DNA from: DASRAJ01 sp035638255
GTDB taxonomy: Bacteria > Bacteroidota > Bacteroidia > Chitinophagales > UBA10324
Assembly: GCA_035638255.1 (NCBI GenBank)
Contig: DASRAJ010000135.1
Coordinates: 34,805 to 98,804 of the forward strand
Length of the DNA: 64,000 bases
Direction: 5' to 3'
The notes below the pieces were generated by a model, which worked only from the letters and a program-made list of their open reading frames with translations, was not told the DNA's origin and searched no databases. Every line of letters starts with the position of its first letter. Position 1 is the stretch's first letter. The position numbers and the translations under genes were made by a program. Shown here piece by piece: positions 51,997 to 61,241 of the stretch.

Positions 51997-52161
51997 AAAT
52001 CCGATTCGCGATTCTCATATCGCGATTTCGCGCTAATGTTCTCTCCGAATTATGTAATTCACAAAGGAGGAATCTATTTAGAGAAAAAAATTTGTTCATT
52101 ATGTAGTTCGGTTACTGTACAATTTTTTTTGCGCTAACTTCACTCTTAGTAGAATAGTTTT

Positions 52162-53778
52162 ATGAAACAACTGCTCTGCATTTTTTTTATTTTGACGGCC
52201 ATCTTTTGTAATTCACTTCATGCACAAGTTGCGCCGCAGATTGAGTGGCAGAAATGCCTGGGAGGATATTCTACTGATGTAGCGAATTCAATTCAGCAAA
52301 CTAATGATGGAGGATTTGTTGTTGCTGGATATTCGTTGTCTACCGACGGTGATGTGAATGGAAATAATGGCGACTTTGATTTCTGGGTTGTGAAATTAAA
52401 TGAGAGCGATCATCTTGAATGGCAAAAATGCCTGGGAGGAAGCGGCAACGATGCAGCAAATTCAATACAAGAAACAAGTGACGAAGGATTTATTATAGTT
52501 GGATCATCCTTTTCTAATGATGGAGATGTTTCCGGTTGGCATTCAGGATATGATAACTACGGAATTCTCACAACCGATATTTGGATCACGAAATTAGATA
52601 TTGACGGTAATTTAGATTGGCAAAAATCCTTAGGGGGAAGTGGCAATGATGTCGCATATTCCGTTCAACAAACCACGGATGGAGGGTTTATTGTCGCAGG
52701 CAATTCATTTTCCGATGATGGTGATGTTTCAGGAAATCATGGTGGTTATTATTATGGTGATTATTGGATTGTGAAGTTAGATGCTAATGGGAATTTACTT
52801 TGGCAAAAAAGTCTGGGAGGAAGTGGAGATGATGTGGCCTATTCCATTCAACAAACCGACGACGAAAGTTTTATTGTTGCCGGATATTCAACTTCGAATG
52901 ATGGTGACGTTTCAGGAAATCAAGGCGGCTGGGATTATTGGATTGTGAAATTAGATGGGGTGGGAAATATTCTTTGGGAAAAATATTTTGGAGGAAGTGG
53001 CTACGATACACCGTTTGTGATTCAAGAGGTTGCTGATGATGACTATATTGTTGCTGGAGTTTCGAATTCCACTGATGGTAACCTTACGGAAAATCATGGT
53101 CAGGCAGATTACTGGATCATGAAATTAGATAGTTTAGGTAATTTACTTTGGGAAAAATCTTTAGGCGGAAGTGGCGATGATCTTGCGTATTCTGTTCAAC
53201 AGACAACAGATGGGGGATTTGTTGTTGCCGGGAATTCATCTTCCTATGATGGGAATATTTCAGGCTGGCATCCGGGCTACGATAGCTGTGGGCATCCAGC
53301 TACGGATTTTTGGATTATCAAGTTAGATAGTTTAGGGAATTTAGTTTGGGAAAAATGTTTGAGCGGAAGTAGCTTCGATGGCGCGACTTCAATTCAACAG
53401 GCAATAGATGGTGGGTTTATCATTGCAGGATATACGGAGTCAGATGATGATGATGTGTTAGGAAATCATGGTGACAATGATTACTGGATTGTAAAAATCA
53501 GAAGTGATATGTCGGGAGTCACATCTGTTCAACATAATTTTATTTCCCTTTCCCCCAATCCCGTTCAAAATCTTCTCACCATAAATTTATTATCACCATC
53601 TGTTGCAACCATTGCTGTGTATGATGTGGAAGGGAGAATAACTGTTTTGCCAACTTCAATTACAAACAACACAGCACAACTCACCACCACCACTTTGCCC
53701 AATGGAATCTACTTGCTTCAAATCATCAATGAGGAAACGGGCGAGAGCGAGGTTGGCAAGTTTGTTAAAGGGAAGTAA
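52162..53778 (+). CDS. Repeat-rich T9SS secreted protein
   Basis: The 538-residue protein has a signal peptide (ending NSLHAQ) and seven repeats of about 60-75 residues. Each has the form W.K.LGGSG.D.A.SIQQT.DGGF.VAG.S...DGDVSGNHG..DYWI, probably blades of a beta-propeller. The C-terminal 85 residues (LSPNPVQNLLTINLL...LPNGIYLLQIINEETGE) are a type A T9SS sorting domain. Function unknown; similar proteins are annotated only as T9SS cargo. The 165-base gap upstream carries a GGAGG-like site at 52062-52070 that serves no visible gene. Confidence 0.88.
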   Translation: MKQLLCIFFILTAIFCNSLHAQVAPQIEWQKCLGGYSTDVANSIQQTNDGGFVVAGYSLSTDGDVNGNNGDFDFWVVKLNESDHLEWQKCLGGSGNDAANSIQETSDEGFIIVGSSFSNDGDVSGWHSGYDNYGILTTDIWITKLDIDGNLDWQKSLGGSGNDVAYSVQQTTDGGFIVAGNSFSDDGDVSGNHGGYYYGDYWIVKLDANGNLLWQKSLGGSGDDVAYSIQQTDDESFIVAGYSTSNDGDVSGNQGGWDYWIVKLDGVGNILWEKYFGGSGYDTPFVIQEVADDDYIVAGVSNSTDGNLTENHGQADYWIMKLDSLGNLLWEKSLGGSGDDLAYSVQQTTDGGFVVAGNSSSYDGNISGWHPGYDSCGHPATDFWIIKLDSLGNLVWEKCLSGSSFDGATSIQQAIDGGFIIAGYTESDDDDVLGNHGDNDYWIVKIRSDMSGVTSVQHNFISLSPNPVQNLLTINLLSPSVATIAVYDVEGRITVLPTSITNNTAQLTTTTLPNGIYLLQIINEETGESEVGKFVKGK

Positions 53779-53825
53779 ATCTCGAGATATAGCAAGCCCT
53801 ATCTTCGACGGTTTAAAGCAGCTAA

Positions 53826-55400
53826 TCATCTTACGATTGCGAGACGTGAAGTGAATGATTGAAATTGTGTTTGCACAATGACAGAATAAATTCCTGCAGG
53901 AAAATTTTTGGTATTAATTCTTATTCGTGTTTCTGAACCGGATGAAATTTGCGAATGAAGCATTGCTACTACATGATTCAAAGCATCTATAATTTTTATT
54001 TCCTTCAATTCTGCACAAGGAATATTAATGATGAGTTGCGTTGCATCTTCTGAAGGATTGGGATAAAAACGAATATTTTTTTTCGAAGAAACAGGAGAAA
54101 TCCCCGAACCAAAATCGGGCTCTAATATCACACGATAGCATTTATTGCTCGGAGAAGTTACGCCGTCATTGCCGGCTATGGAGGTCATGCCGCCAAAAAT
54201 GTAACCAAGTAATACCGGTTGAGTGAATGTGCGCAATTTCATTACCCCATTTTCATAGTGTTGCAAGGAGGTGTTCTGAAAAAATTCTGCATTGGCTCCG
54301 CCGAGTTGAGGAAATTGCACCGGCAGAATTACCTCATCCGTTGTGCCGTTTGCATGATGAATTAATGTGCTGATGTCTTTGATGAATGGAACCATCGTAT
54401 CTTCCTTCAGCGCTTGTGTTACGCTATCGAAATAATAGAGACTCATTCCTGCAATGAAGACCGAGTACATGTCATTCGCTGCGGAATCATAGAGCGGAAT
54501 TACCGGACATTGATATTGACTCGTTTTTTGTTCGAAAGAAGCATCAACCGTAATTCCGTTTTGGGTAACATAAATAGGGTTCTGATAAGGGGTATCATGA
54601 TCGTACTGAAATACGCCACCGTACACTGCGAATCCTTCTTCATTAGATGAAGAAATCCATGGAGCACAATTCAAATCACGACGGTGAAAATTAACTGTGT
54701 CAATATTCATCACGAAATTATTCACGGAGATATTGATGCCGTCATCGTTCAAATCAAAACCGGTAATGCTGTTCATGTAATGCTGAGTGTACAATCCTGC
54801 ATTCAGCTTTGTGTACAATCCTGAAAAATCCTGCCCACCGGCTAAATAAACTTTACTCCCGATACTTTCGATTTTTCCACCCGCAACTGCAAACATGGTG
54901 TCACTGATTTGACGCATGTACGGAGCAAGATCATTTCCACCTGAAACAATTTCGCTAATGAGTCCATCCACATCCAAAGCAGTAAGCGTAGAAAAAGTTT
55001 TCTTCACACTATTCAGTGAATCAAAACCAAACCCTCCAATGACGTATAGATAATTTCCCCGCTGATAAAATTCAGTGTTTGTTGCGGACAGCGATTGACG
55101 AATTTGATATGGTACGTAATACAATGATGACTGCCACACATTCCATGTAGAAGTATCAATTACAAAAATGTTATTGTTCTGCTCCGTGAAAGAGAATGCC
55201 TGATTGGGAAACAAGCTGTGCAGTCCATCAACTCTCCCTGCAACAATCAACCACTTATCTCCTGCCTGTGCCTTCGCGTAAGAGTGAACAGCGGGAAGGC
55301 CGGGCGCATTCACTTCCTGCAGGTCAAGAGAGAAAGGAACCGTTTGAGCAGAAGCAGAAATGAAACCAATACATAAAATAAACAAGAGCATATTTTTCAT
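53826..55400 (-). CDS. Kelch-like propeller protein with T9SS sorting domain
   Basis: The 524-residue protein (ATG 55400) has a signal peptide ending ISASAQ. Kelch-like segments such as GNYLYVIGGFGFDS, GSKVYLAGGQDFSGL and EEGFAVYGGVFQYD indicate a beta-propeller over residues 20-440. The C-terminus (IRFYPNPSEDATQLIINI ... FPAGIYSVIVQTQ) is a type A T9SS sorting domain. Secreted or surface-bound, function unknown. It converges with the previous gene, 47 bases apart. Confidence 0.85.
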   Translation of the reverse strand: MKNMLLFILCIGFISASAQTVPFSLDLQEVNAPGLPAVHSYAKAQAGDKWLIVAGRVDGLHSLFPNQAFSFTEQNNNIFVIDTSTWNVWQSSLYYVPYQIRQSLSATNTEFYQRGNYLYVIGGFGFDSLNSVKKTFSTLTALDVDGLISEIVSGGNDLAPYMRQISDTMFAVAGGKIESIGSKVYLAGGQDFSGLYTKLNAGLYTQHYMNSITGFDLNDDGINISVNNFVMNIDTVNFHRRDLNCAPWISSSNEEGFAVYGGVFQYDHDTPYQNPIYVTQNGITVDASFEQKTSQYQCPVIPLYDSAANDMYSVFIAGMSLYYFDSVTQALKEDTMVPFIKDISTLIHHANGTTDEVILPVQFPQLGGANAEFFQNTSLQHYENGVMKLRTFTQPVLLGYIFGGMTSIAGNDGVTSPSNKCYRVILEPDFGSGISPVSSKKNIRFYPNPSEDATQLIINIPCAELKEIKIIDALNHVVAMLHSQISSGSETRIRINTKNFPAGIYSVIVQTQFQSFTSRLAIVR

Positions 55401-55535
55401 AGAAGGAAATTTCGAAATCATTCTTCGTTTCAAAAGTATTGAATTGCGCGATTGATAAACGAGCACGTGAATAAAACATAAGTCCTGTTCTTCCTTTGAC
55501 TATTTTTCCGTATCTTGCACTCCGAAAACAATTTA

Positions 55536-56603
55536 ATGCAAGAGGTAAGCTTTCAGAAAACGTCTCCCACCGATTTTCATTCCCAGTTAAGAAACCGAGT
55601 CGCCCAGTACTTTCAGCAACACAAGCTGAATGAAAATGCCAATGCGACCATGGTCACTAAATCGCTTGTGATTTACTCCATTGCATTTGGTGCCTACGGA
55701 TTGATCATTGCCAACATTCTCCCGCTGACGATTTCATGGTTCCTGTGTGCGATCATGGGAGTTTCCTTTGCGGCCTTAGGAATGGCAGTGGCGCATGACA
55801 GCATTCACGGTGCGTATTCTTCCAATAAAATCATCAACTACATTCTTGGTTATACCCTTAACATTATCGGCGGCAACCGATATGTGTGGTCCATCACGCA
55901 TAACGTGGTTCATCACGCTTACACTAATGTTCATGATGTAGATGAGGATCTCGAACTCGCTCCGTTCATTCGATTGTCCCCGTTTGAAGAGCGAAAAAAG
56001 ATTCATCGCTATCAGCATTTTCTTGCCTTTATTGCTTATGCTTTTGCTACTATTTTTTGGGTGTTTGTCAAAGATTACAAAAAGATGAGCCAACGGGACA
56101 TTGGTCCTTACAAAAACAAAAAACATCCATGGCAGGAATGGGTACTGCTTTTCGTCTTCAAAATCATTTACTATTCCTACATGATTGTAATTCCGCTTTT
56201 GATCTTTACGTGGTGGCAGTGGCTCATCGGTTTTCTCACGCTGCATTTTGTATGCGGAACCATATTGGGCATCACATTTCAGATGGCGCACACAGTGGAA
56301 AACACTGATCATGCTGAAGATCTTAAGGCAATGAATGAGCAGGCATGGGCTATTTTCCAAATGAAGACCACGAGCAATTTCGCCATGAAGAGTAAACTGC
56401 TCACATGGTACATGGGTGGACTGAATTATCAGGTAGAGCATCACTTGTTTCCGAAAACATGCAGTGTTCATTACCCCGCCATCAGCAAGATTGTGAAACA
56501 AACTGCTGATGAATATCATGTACCTTATCATTCGAATCCTACATTCGCCTCAGCAATTGCTTCTCACTATAAGTTTTTGAAGAGATTGGGAAGGGAAAAC
56601 TGA
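55536..56603 (+). CDS. Membrane fatty acid desaturase
   Basis: The 355-residue protein (ATG 55536) has four or so membrane segments and three histidine boxes: HDSIHG, HNVVHH and QVEHH. The Gln in the third box is the mark of front-end (delta-5/6-type) desaturases; no cytochrome b5 domain is fused, so an external electron donor is needed. It inserts a double bond in acyl-lipids or acyl-CoA, probably for membrane fluidity. Regiospecificity cannot be predicted. The longer frame from 55515 is less likely. Confidence 0.92.
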   Translation: MQEVSFQKTSPTDFHSQLRNRVAQYFQQHKLNENANATMVTKSLVIYSIAFGAYGLIIANILPLTISWFLCAIMGVSFAALGMAVAHDSIHGAYSSNKIINYILGYTLNIIGGNRYVWSITHNVVHHAYTNVHDVDEDLELAPFIRLSPFEERKKIHRYQHFLAFIAYAFATIFWVFVKDYKKMSQRDIGPYKNKKHPWQEWVLLFVFKIIYYSYMIVIPLLIFTWWQWLIGFLTLHFVCGTILGITFQMAHTVENTDHAEDLKAMNEQAWAIFQMKTTSNFAMKSKLLTWYMGGLNYQVEHHLFPKTCSVHYPAISKIVKQTADEYHVPYHSNPTFASAIASHYKFLKRLGREN

Positions 56604-56761
56604 GCTGCAGTTTTTCTCGCCGAAACCTCCGGGCAATTTACGGGTACATAAAATTCTCTCTTGTGGTTTTTACCACCTTCTCTTCTGATGGACTAAGGTT
56701 GATCCTGCAAGATGTTTTTAGGAAGGAAGCCCGACGAAACAAAAGATGACCGTAATTTTCA

Positions 56762-57305
56762 ATGAGACACTGTAAGGACAGCATGTGGGATATCAAACCG
56801 AATGTTACCGGCCGAGAGGATTATGATTTTTTTGAAACAGAAAATGAGAAATACGGAATTTACTTTTCCGATATTGACGAATACGGGATGATGAAGTTTG
56901 TAAGCCCCGTTCAGATTTGGATTGAGAAGAGTAACCCCATCAGGATTTTTCAATCAGACAAAATTAAGTTTGAATACCAATTCAATCATAGCTGCTACTA
57001 TTTTGAAAAGTCAAACACTATAGCGTTGCTGATGCCTTGTTACCGTGACAGGGGAGAATTATTTTGATTTACCATACATCGTATTCGACTTTAACAGGGG
57101 AAAATTCACAATCATAAATCACCCCAACTTTTACCTGAATGAACTTGATGAAAATACGTTTCAGCTTGAACTACATTTTCGGTATTACTATAGTGAAGAG
57201 GCAAAAGAAAAGGTTGCAAAGGATAATGGCAAAACCATTAACCTGCGACAACAGGATTGGTGGGCAATCGATCAACTGAATAAAGTTTGTGAGCTATTCA
57301 ATTAG
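56762..57305 (+). pseudogene. Frameshifted gene of unknown function
   Basis: Two overlapping frames read as one protein of about 180 residues. The first (ATG 56762 or 56783, MWDIKPNVTGREDYDFF) runs to CYRDRGE at about 57055, and the second continues ENYFDLPYIVFDFNRGKFT to 57305. One extra G in AGGGGAG near 57050-57055 explains the break: removing it restores CYRDRENYFDLP. It may be a homopolymer error or a real mutation. No family recognised; soluble, no signal peptide. Confidence 0.65.
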
Positions 57306-57392
57306 ATCTCCTGTAGTTGAAGAAGTGAAGAATTCAGGTCATGCCTCTAATCTGATCCTAAACCTAAACTCTGTTCTGAACTGTACTCAATG

Positions 57393-57422
57393 AAAAAGCT
57401 CCCGCTGTTCACAGGAGCTTTT
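57393..57422 (-). terminator. Intrinsic terminator of the GEVED protein gene
   Basis: AAAAGCTCC (57394-57402) pairs with GGAGCTTTT (57414-57422); on the minus strand the hairpin is followed by a short T-run. It sits 19 bases past the stop. Confidence 0.75.
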
Positions 57423-57440
57423 CCAAAATATTGCTTTCAG

Positions 57441-60400
57441 TTATCTGTTGATCATCAATTGCGAGGTGAAAACTTGATTGTCAGCCATTACTTTCACGAA
57501 ATACATTCCTTCAGCTACTTCTTTACCCAGGTCAAATGCCTGGGTGATGTCTCCATCATTTACCGGAATTTCTTGCTCCAAAACTATTTGACCGAGCGTA
57601 TTCACAATGCTGATCCTTGCATTTCCAGAAAAATTATCCTGCAATTGCAAATGCATCTCGAACGAACCATCAGTTGGATTGGGATAAAGTGCAAGAGAAG
57701 CCGGTGAATTGACATTTACTACGAAATTGTCCTTACAGGACTTAGTAACTTTTTTGCCCGCCGAAGTTTTACTGCAGCCATTGGTGTTAGTCACAATGAC
57801 TTTGTAAGTCGCCTTAGTAGTAGCGGTATAATTTTGACTGGTCGCTCCACTAAGGGTAGTAGCCCCCTTCAGCCACTGGTATGTGTAACCTGTGCCAGTA
57901 TTTGCCTGCAATAATACGGAGCCTGTCGGGCAGAGATCAGTTCCATTTGGAGCCGTAATGGTAGCTGTTGGCTGAGCTAATATGGTAACCGAAGTTGCTG
58001 CCGAAGTTGAGGAACAATTAAATGAATTGCTTTCGTTCACTTTATAGGAAGCTGTTTTAGTCGGTGAATATGTTTGATTGGTGGCTCCCGAAACGTTGGT
58101 TGAACCCTTTATCCATTGATACGTAAGTCCTGAACCGCTATTGGCTGTGAGGGTTAATGTGGTTCCCTTACAAACTGAAACACTACCGCTTGGAGAAATG
58201 GTTGCAGTGATTGCATTCTCATCAGTGGTGCCGTTACAGTTATCATCAATGCTGTTGCATACATCAGCCGCACCGGGATGAACTGCGGTATTTGTATCAT
58301 TGCAATCAGTACTGTTTGTAACATATCCTGCCGGTGGCGTTGGACTTGACGAAGTAATAGAATTATTTGGATTACCATAGCTATCATTGTCAGTGTCGGC
58401 GTAGTAGGTATATGTTATGCATCCCTCATCCACCGATCCATTGCAGTTGTCATCAACGGCGTTACTGCAAACTTCTGTCACACCAGGATGAATGGCAGCA
58501 TTCGCATCATTACAATCAGTATTGTTTGTTACATAACCCGTCAGTTGCGAGCAGGCCGCCAGCGAACTATTCGGATTTCCGTAGGTGTCGCCATCACCAT
58601 CAGCATAATACGTGGTTAGAGTGCACGTGGAAATGTTCACGGAGTAGTCTTCCGTTTCTCCAAACTCAAAAGAATCGCAGGGAGTGGTTGGCTCAAATGC
58701 AAACTGCAATCGCACCCGCATACGTGTAACTCCTGTGATCGCTGTCGGCGGTACCTGAATGTAATTGCTGATTGATTGATTGACCCCTGAACCGATGAAT
58801 GTTCTCTCGCTCGCATCGAATACAGAGTTATGATTGTAATCAATCCAAACACTCACATATTCTGTTCCCCCATTGCTTAAGCCTACAGAAATGGATTGGG
58901 CGGCACCCTGATTTGCTGTTCCTGTTATTCCTGAGTAATCACCATAGGCATTAGCCGAACAGGAGCTGGTATTACTAATTCCCCCGTATACCACGGAAGT
59001 GATTCTATCGTCTGAGCAGTCACCTCCCAATGTAGTACAGTAGCAATTATTGAACGGATTCAGGCTCACAAGCAATGCAGTAGAGTTAACGAATTGACCT
59101 GAATTAGTACACGTGATTTTACAGCGATAATACTTGGAAGCGGATTGCGTGGTGGTCAAAGAATAGTTTGTTGCGCCGGAGATGTTGGTGTAGGTACTTC
59201 CGGTTGGCGAAGATTGCCATTGATAGGTTATTCCAAGATTCAGGTATTGAACACTGAGCGACAGTGTAAAACTAACACCATTGCAAACGGGATTGATGGA
59301 TGAAAGAGTATTGGATGCGGCAGGTGTCCCTGAGCAATTAGTTGCTGCATTCACGGTTAGGCGGAAATCTTTTGTTTCACCAAAAGTGATACTACCGCAA
59401 CTGGATGGAGGAGCGGCATTGTAATTATCTCTTATCCGTACACGGTGTGTTCCAGCAGGCGCAGAAACGGGAATCACAATGGTTCCGGTTTGGGTGATGC
59501 CCGGTCCACCATTGTACACCAGTTCACCTGCATCATCAAAGGAGGCATTGTCGTTGAAGTCAATCCAGATAGCTCCGTAGTCACTCTCGTCTTGACATGA
59601 GAGCGTAAAGCTCACGGGTTGTCCTTGTGTAGCACTGCCCGTAGTGCCAACATCAAGATACCCGGGACTTGCAACGCAATTACCGCTATAATTAATTCCT
59701 GCAAAGGTAAATCCTGAGATTTTATCTCCTACACAACCCCCATTTGTGCTGAAGGGTGTACAATAATTTACAGTTTTACTTCCACTCGGATTTAAAATGG
59801 TTGAAGGTTTAGTTCCGGGGTTAGCCGCACCGCCGGAGGCGGAAATCGAAATCGCTCCAACGTTGATCTTTGCATCCAGAACATGCCCCACTACTGCTGT
59901 GGTCTTAATATCAAAAGTGACCCAGATGTAATTAGTGCCCGTGATCAAACCGGTATTGATGGAGGAAATGGTAGCATTCCCTCCGGAGAAGCTTGCTCCG
60001 CTTCCCACTTGTGTAGCAGGTCCTGAAAGAGTACCCGTCCAGATTTTTACACCGCTCGTAGATATGTCATTGTCACTCGTGTTTTGGGAAGCAACGGTAA
60101 TTGATGAAAGTGTGAGGGTACCTACAGTTCCTGTAACAGGAATATCTATTCGAAGTATTGTATTGGCAGTTGATCCCGGCGCTGCCGTTCCCGTTTGTTG
60201 AACAGCACTGACTGTTCCACATGTTCTCGCAGTGGCACTCGGTGTCCATTCAAACCTTAACCCTGATGATGGCTTAACCGTGGAGCTGTAAGTGCAGTTT
60301 GCGCTGTTTGTTGAACCGGCTGTTGTTGCCGCCCAATTCGTAGTTGTAGTCCTGTTGTTGTAGTCGGTGTTTGTTTGTCCTCTCACACCAACCTGTAACG

Positions 60401-60938
60401 TCGCTGCTGTATTGCCCGGGCAGCTTCCGTAAACAACTTGAATTTTATTTGTTCCTTCTAAAAGTTTAATCTGAAAATTGAATTCATTCCCTCCCGTACT
60501 GAAGAAGCCCCAGTTTGTCCATTCAACTGTCAACACCCTGCTTCCAGCACTTCCTGAGGTTTGATAAGAAATTTTTGCCCCTGCATCAGTACCATAAAGG
60601 CTACCGTTGAATCCTGAAATTATATTGTTGTTGAGTCCTGAGCTCAGGGCATGATCTGTTGAAACAGGAACATAACCCATAGAGATGAAGCCATTCATAT
60701 TTAACCCGAATGTGGTATAGGAATTCCCATTGAATGTGAAAGTGAATCCGATTGGAAACGTGCCGAAGCTTTGATCAAAGCCTGAAGTGGCAACCGTCAC
60801 CGTTCCTCCTCCTCCAACAATAGAAGAAAATGTTGTGCTTGAAGAAGCAAAAGAGTAGGTAGAAACTTGCGCAAATCCATTCAGAGATGCACACGCAAAT
60901 AAGGCGAGTAGGCACACCCGCGAGTAAAATTTTTTCAT
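57441..60938 (-). CDS. Multidomain T9SS secreted protein with GEVED and metal-binding repeats
   Basis: The 1165-residue protein (ATG 60938) has a signal peptide ending in GFAQ and a beta-sandwich region of about 215 residues. Two GEVED-type modules follow (FGETKDFRLTV and FEFGETEDYSVNIS), then two putative metal-binding repeats (YYADGDGDTYGNP...DCNDANAAIHPG...DDNCNGSVDEG). Next are two Ig-like modules with YQW[IL]KG and a T9SS sorting domain (LYPNPTDGSFEMHLQL ... VAEGMYFVKVM). It is a large surface protein, perhaps adhesive. Its C-terminal half matches the neighbour at 61242 closely, so the two are duplicates in part. Confidence 0.9.
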   Translation of the reverse strand: MKKFYSRVCLLALFACASLNGFAQVSTYSFASSSTTFSSIVGGGGTVTVATSGFDQSFGTFPIGFTFTFNGNSYTTFGLNMNGFISMGYVPVSTDHALSSGLNNNIISGFNGSLYGTDAGAKISYQTSGSAGSRVLTVEWTNWGFFSTGGNEFNFQIKLLEGTNKIQVVYGSCPGNTAATLQVGVRGQTNTDYNNRTTTTNWAATTAGSTNSANCTYSSTVKPSSGLRFEWTPSATARTCGTVSAVQQTGTAAPGSTANTILRIDIPVTGTVGTLTLSSITVASQNTSDNDISTSGVKIWTGTLSGPATQVGSGASFSGGNATISSINTGLITGTNYIWVTFDIKTTAVVGHVLDAKINVGAISISASGGAANPGTKPSTILNPSGSKTVNYCTPFSTNGGCVGDKISGFTFAGINYSGNCVASPGYLDVGTTGSATQGQPVSFTLSCQDESDYGAIWIDFNDNASFDDAGELVYNGGPGITQTGTIVIPVSAPAGTHRVRIRDNYNAAPPSSCGSITFGETKDFRLTVNAATNCSGTPAASNTLSSINPVCNGVSFTLSLSVQYLNLGITYQWQSSPTGSTYTNISGATNYSLTTTQSASKYYRCKITCTNSGQFVNSTALLVSLNPFNNCYCTTLGGDCSDDRITSVVYGGISNTSSCSANAYGDYSGITGTANQGAAQSISVGLSNGGTEYVSVWIDYNHNSVFDASERTFIGSGVNQSISNYIQVPPTAITGVTRMRVRLQFAFEPTTPCDSFEFGETEDYSVNISTCTLTTYYADGDGDTYGNPNSSLAACSQLTGYVTNNTDCNDANAAIHPGVTEVCSNAVDDNCNGSVDEGCITYTYYADTDNDSYGNPNNSITSSSPTPPAGYVTNSTDCNDTNTAVHPGAADVCNSIDDNCNGTTDENAITATISPSGSVSVCKGTTLTLTANSGSGLTYQWIKGSTNVSGATNQTYSPTKTASYKVNESNSFNCSSTSAATSVTILAQPTATITAPNGTDLCPTGSVLLQANTGTGYTYQWLKGATTLSGATSQNYTATTKATYKVIVTNTNGCSKTSAGKKVTKSCKDNFVVNVNSPASLALYPNPTDGSFEMHLQLQDNFSGNARISIVNTLGQIVLEQEIPVNDGDITQAFDLGKEVAEGMYFVKVMADNQVFTSQLMINR

Positions 60939-61241
60939 GATTGTGTTTATTGTAAAAAGTGTTAAAATTAATTTTTGCAAGTAATCAATATAGTTCTCTG
61001 ATACGTTGCTTGTGTCAATACTTGCGAAGTTAATGGTTCCCTCTTCAGTGAAAAAATTCTTTTTTTGACTTCATCTTACTCACAAGCGCACCAATTTTCG
61101 CTGATGAGTTTCATACTTTCATCATCAAAATCGCTTAAACAGACAAGCAAAAAAAACAGGATCGCATTATTCGGGATAGAGCAGAGAAAAGCTCCATCCG
61201 AATAAACGGAAAGAGCTTTTCAAAATGAGTTTCAGTTTAAG
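60939..61241. other. Intergenic gap, 303 bases
   Basis: Separates the two paralogous genes. It holds the terminator at 61186-61221 and AT-rich sequence. No gene was seen. Confidence 0.7.
61186..61221 (-). terminator. Intrinsic terminator of the repeat protein gene
   Basis: GAAAAGCTC (61186-61194) pairs with GAGCTTTTC (61213-61221), and an inner TCCG/CGGA stem (61197-61200, 61207-61210) extends it. Very similar to the terminator at 57393-57422. Confidence 0.75.

Noticed and set aside
52012..52029. CGCGAT...ATCGCG hairpin after the DUF3467 gene as a terminator
   Set aside because: The stem is only six bases and no T-run follows, so I do not call it.
55776..56531. 251-residue open frame antisense to the desaturase gene
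   Set aside because: The desaturase on the other strand has all three histidine boxes; this frame is a mirror of it.
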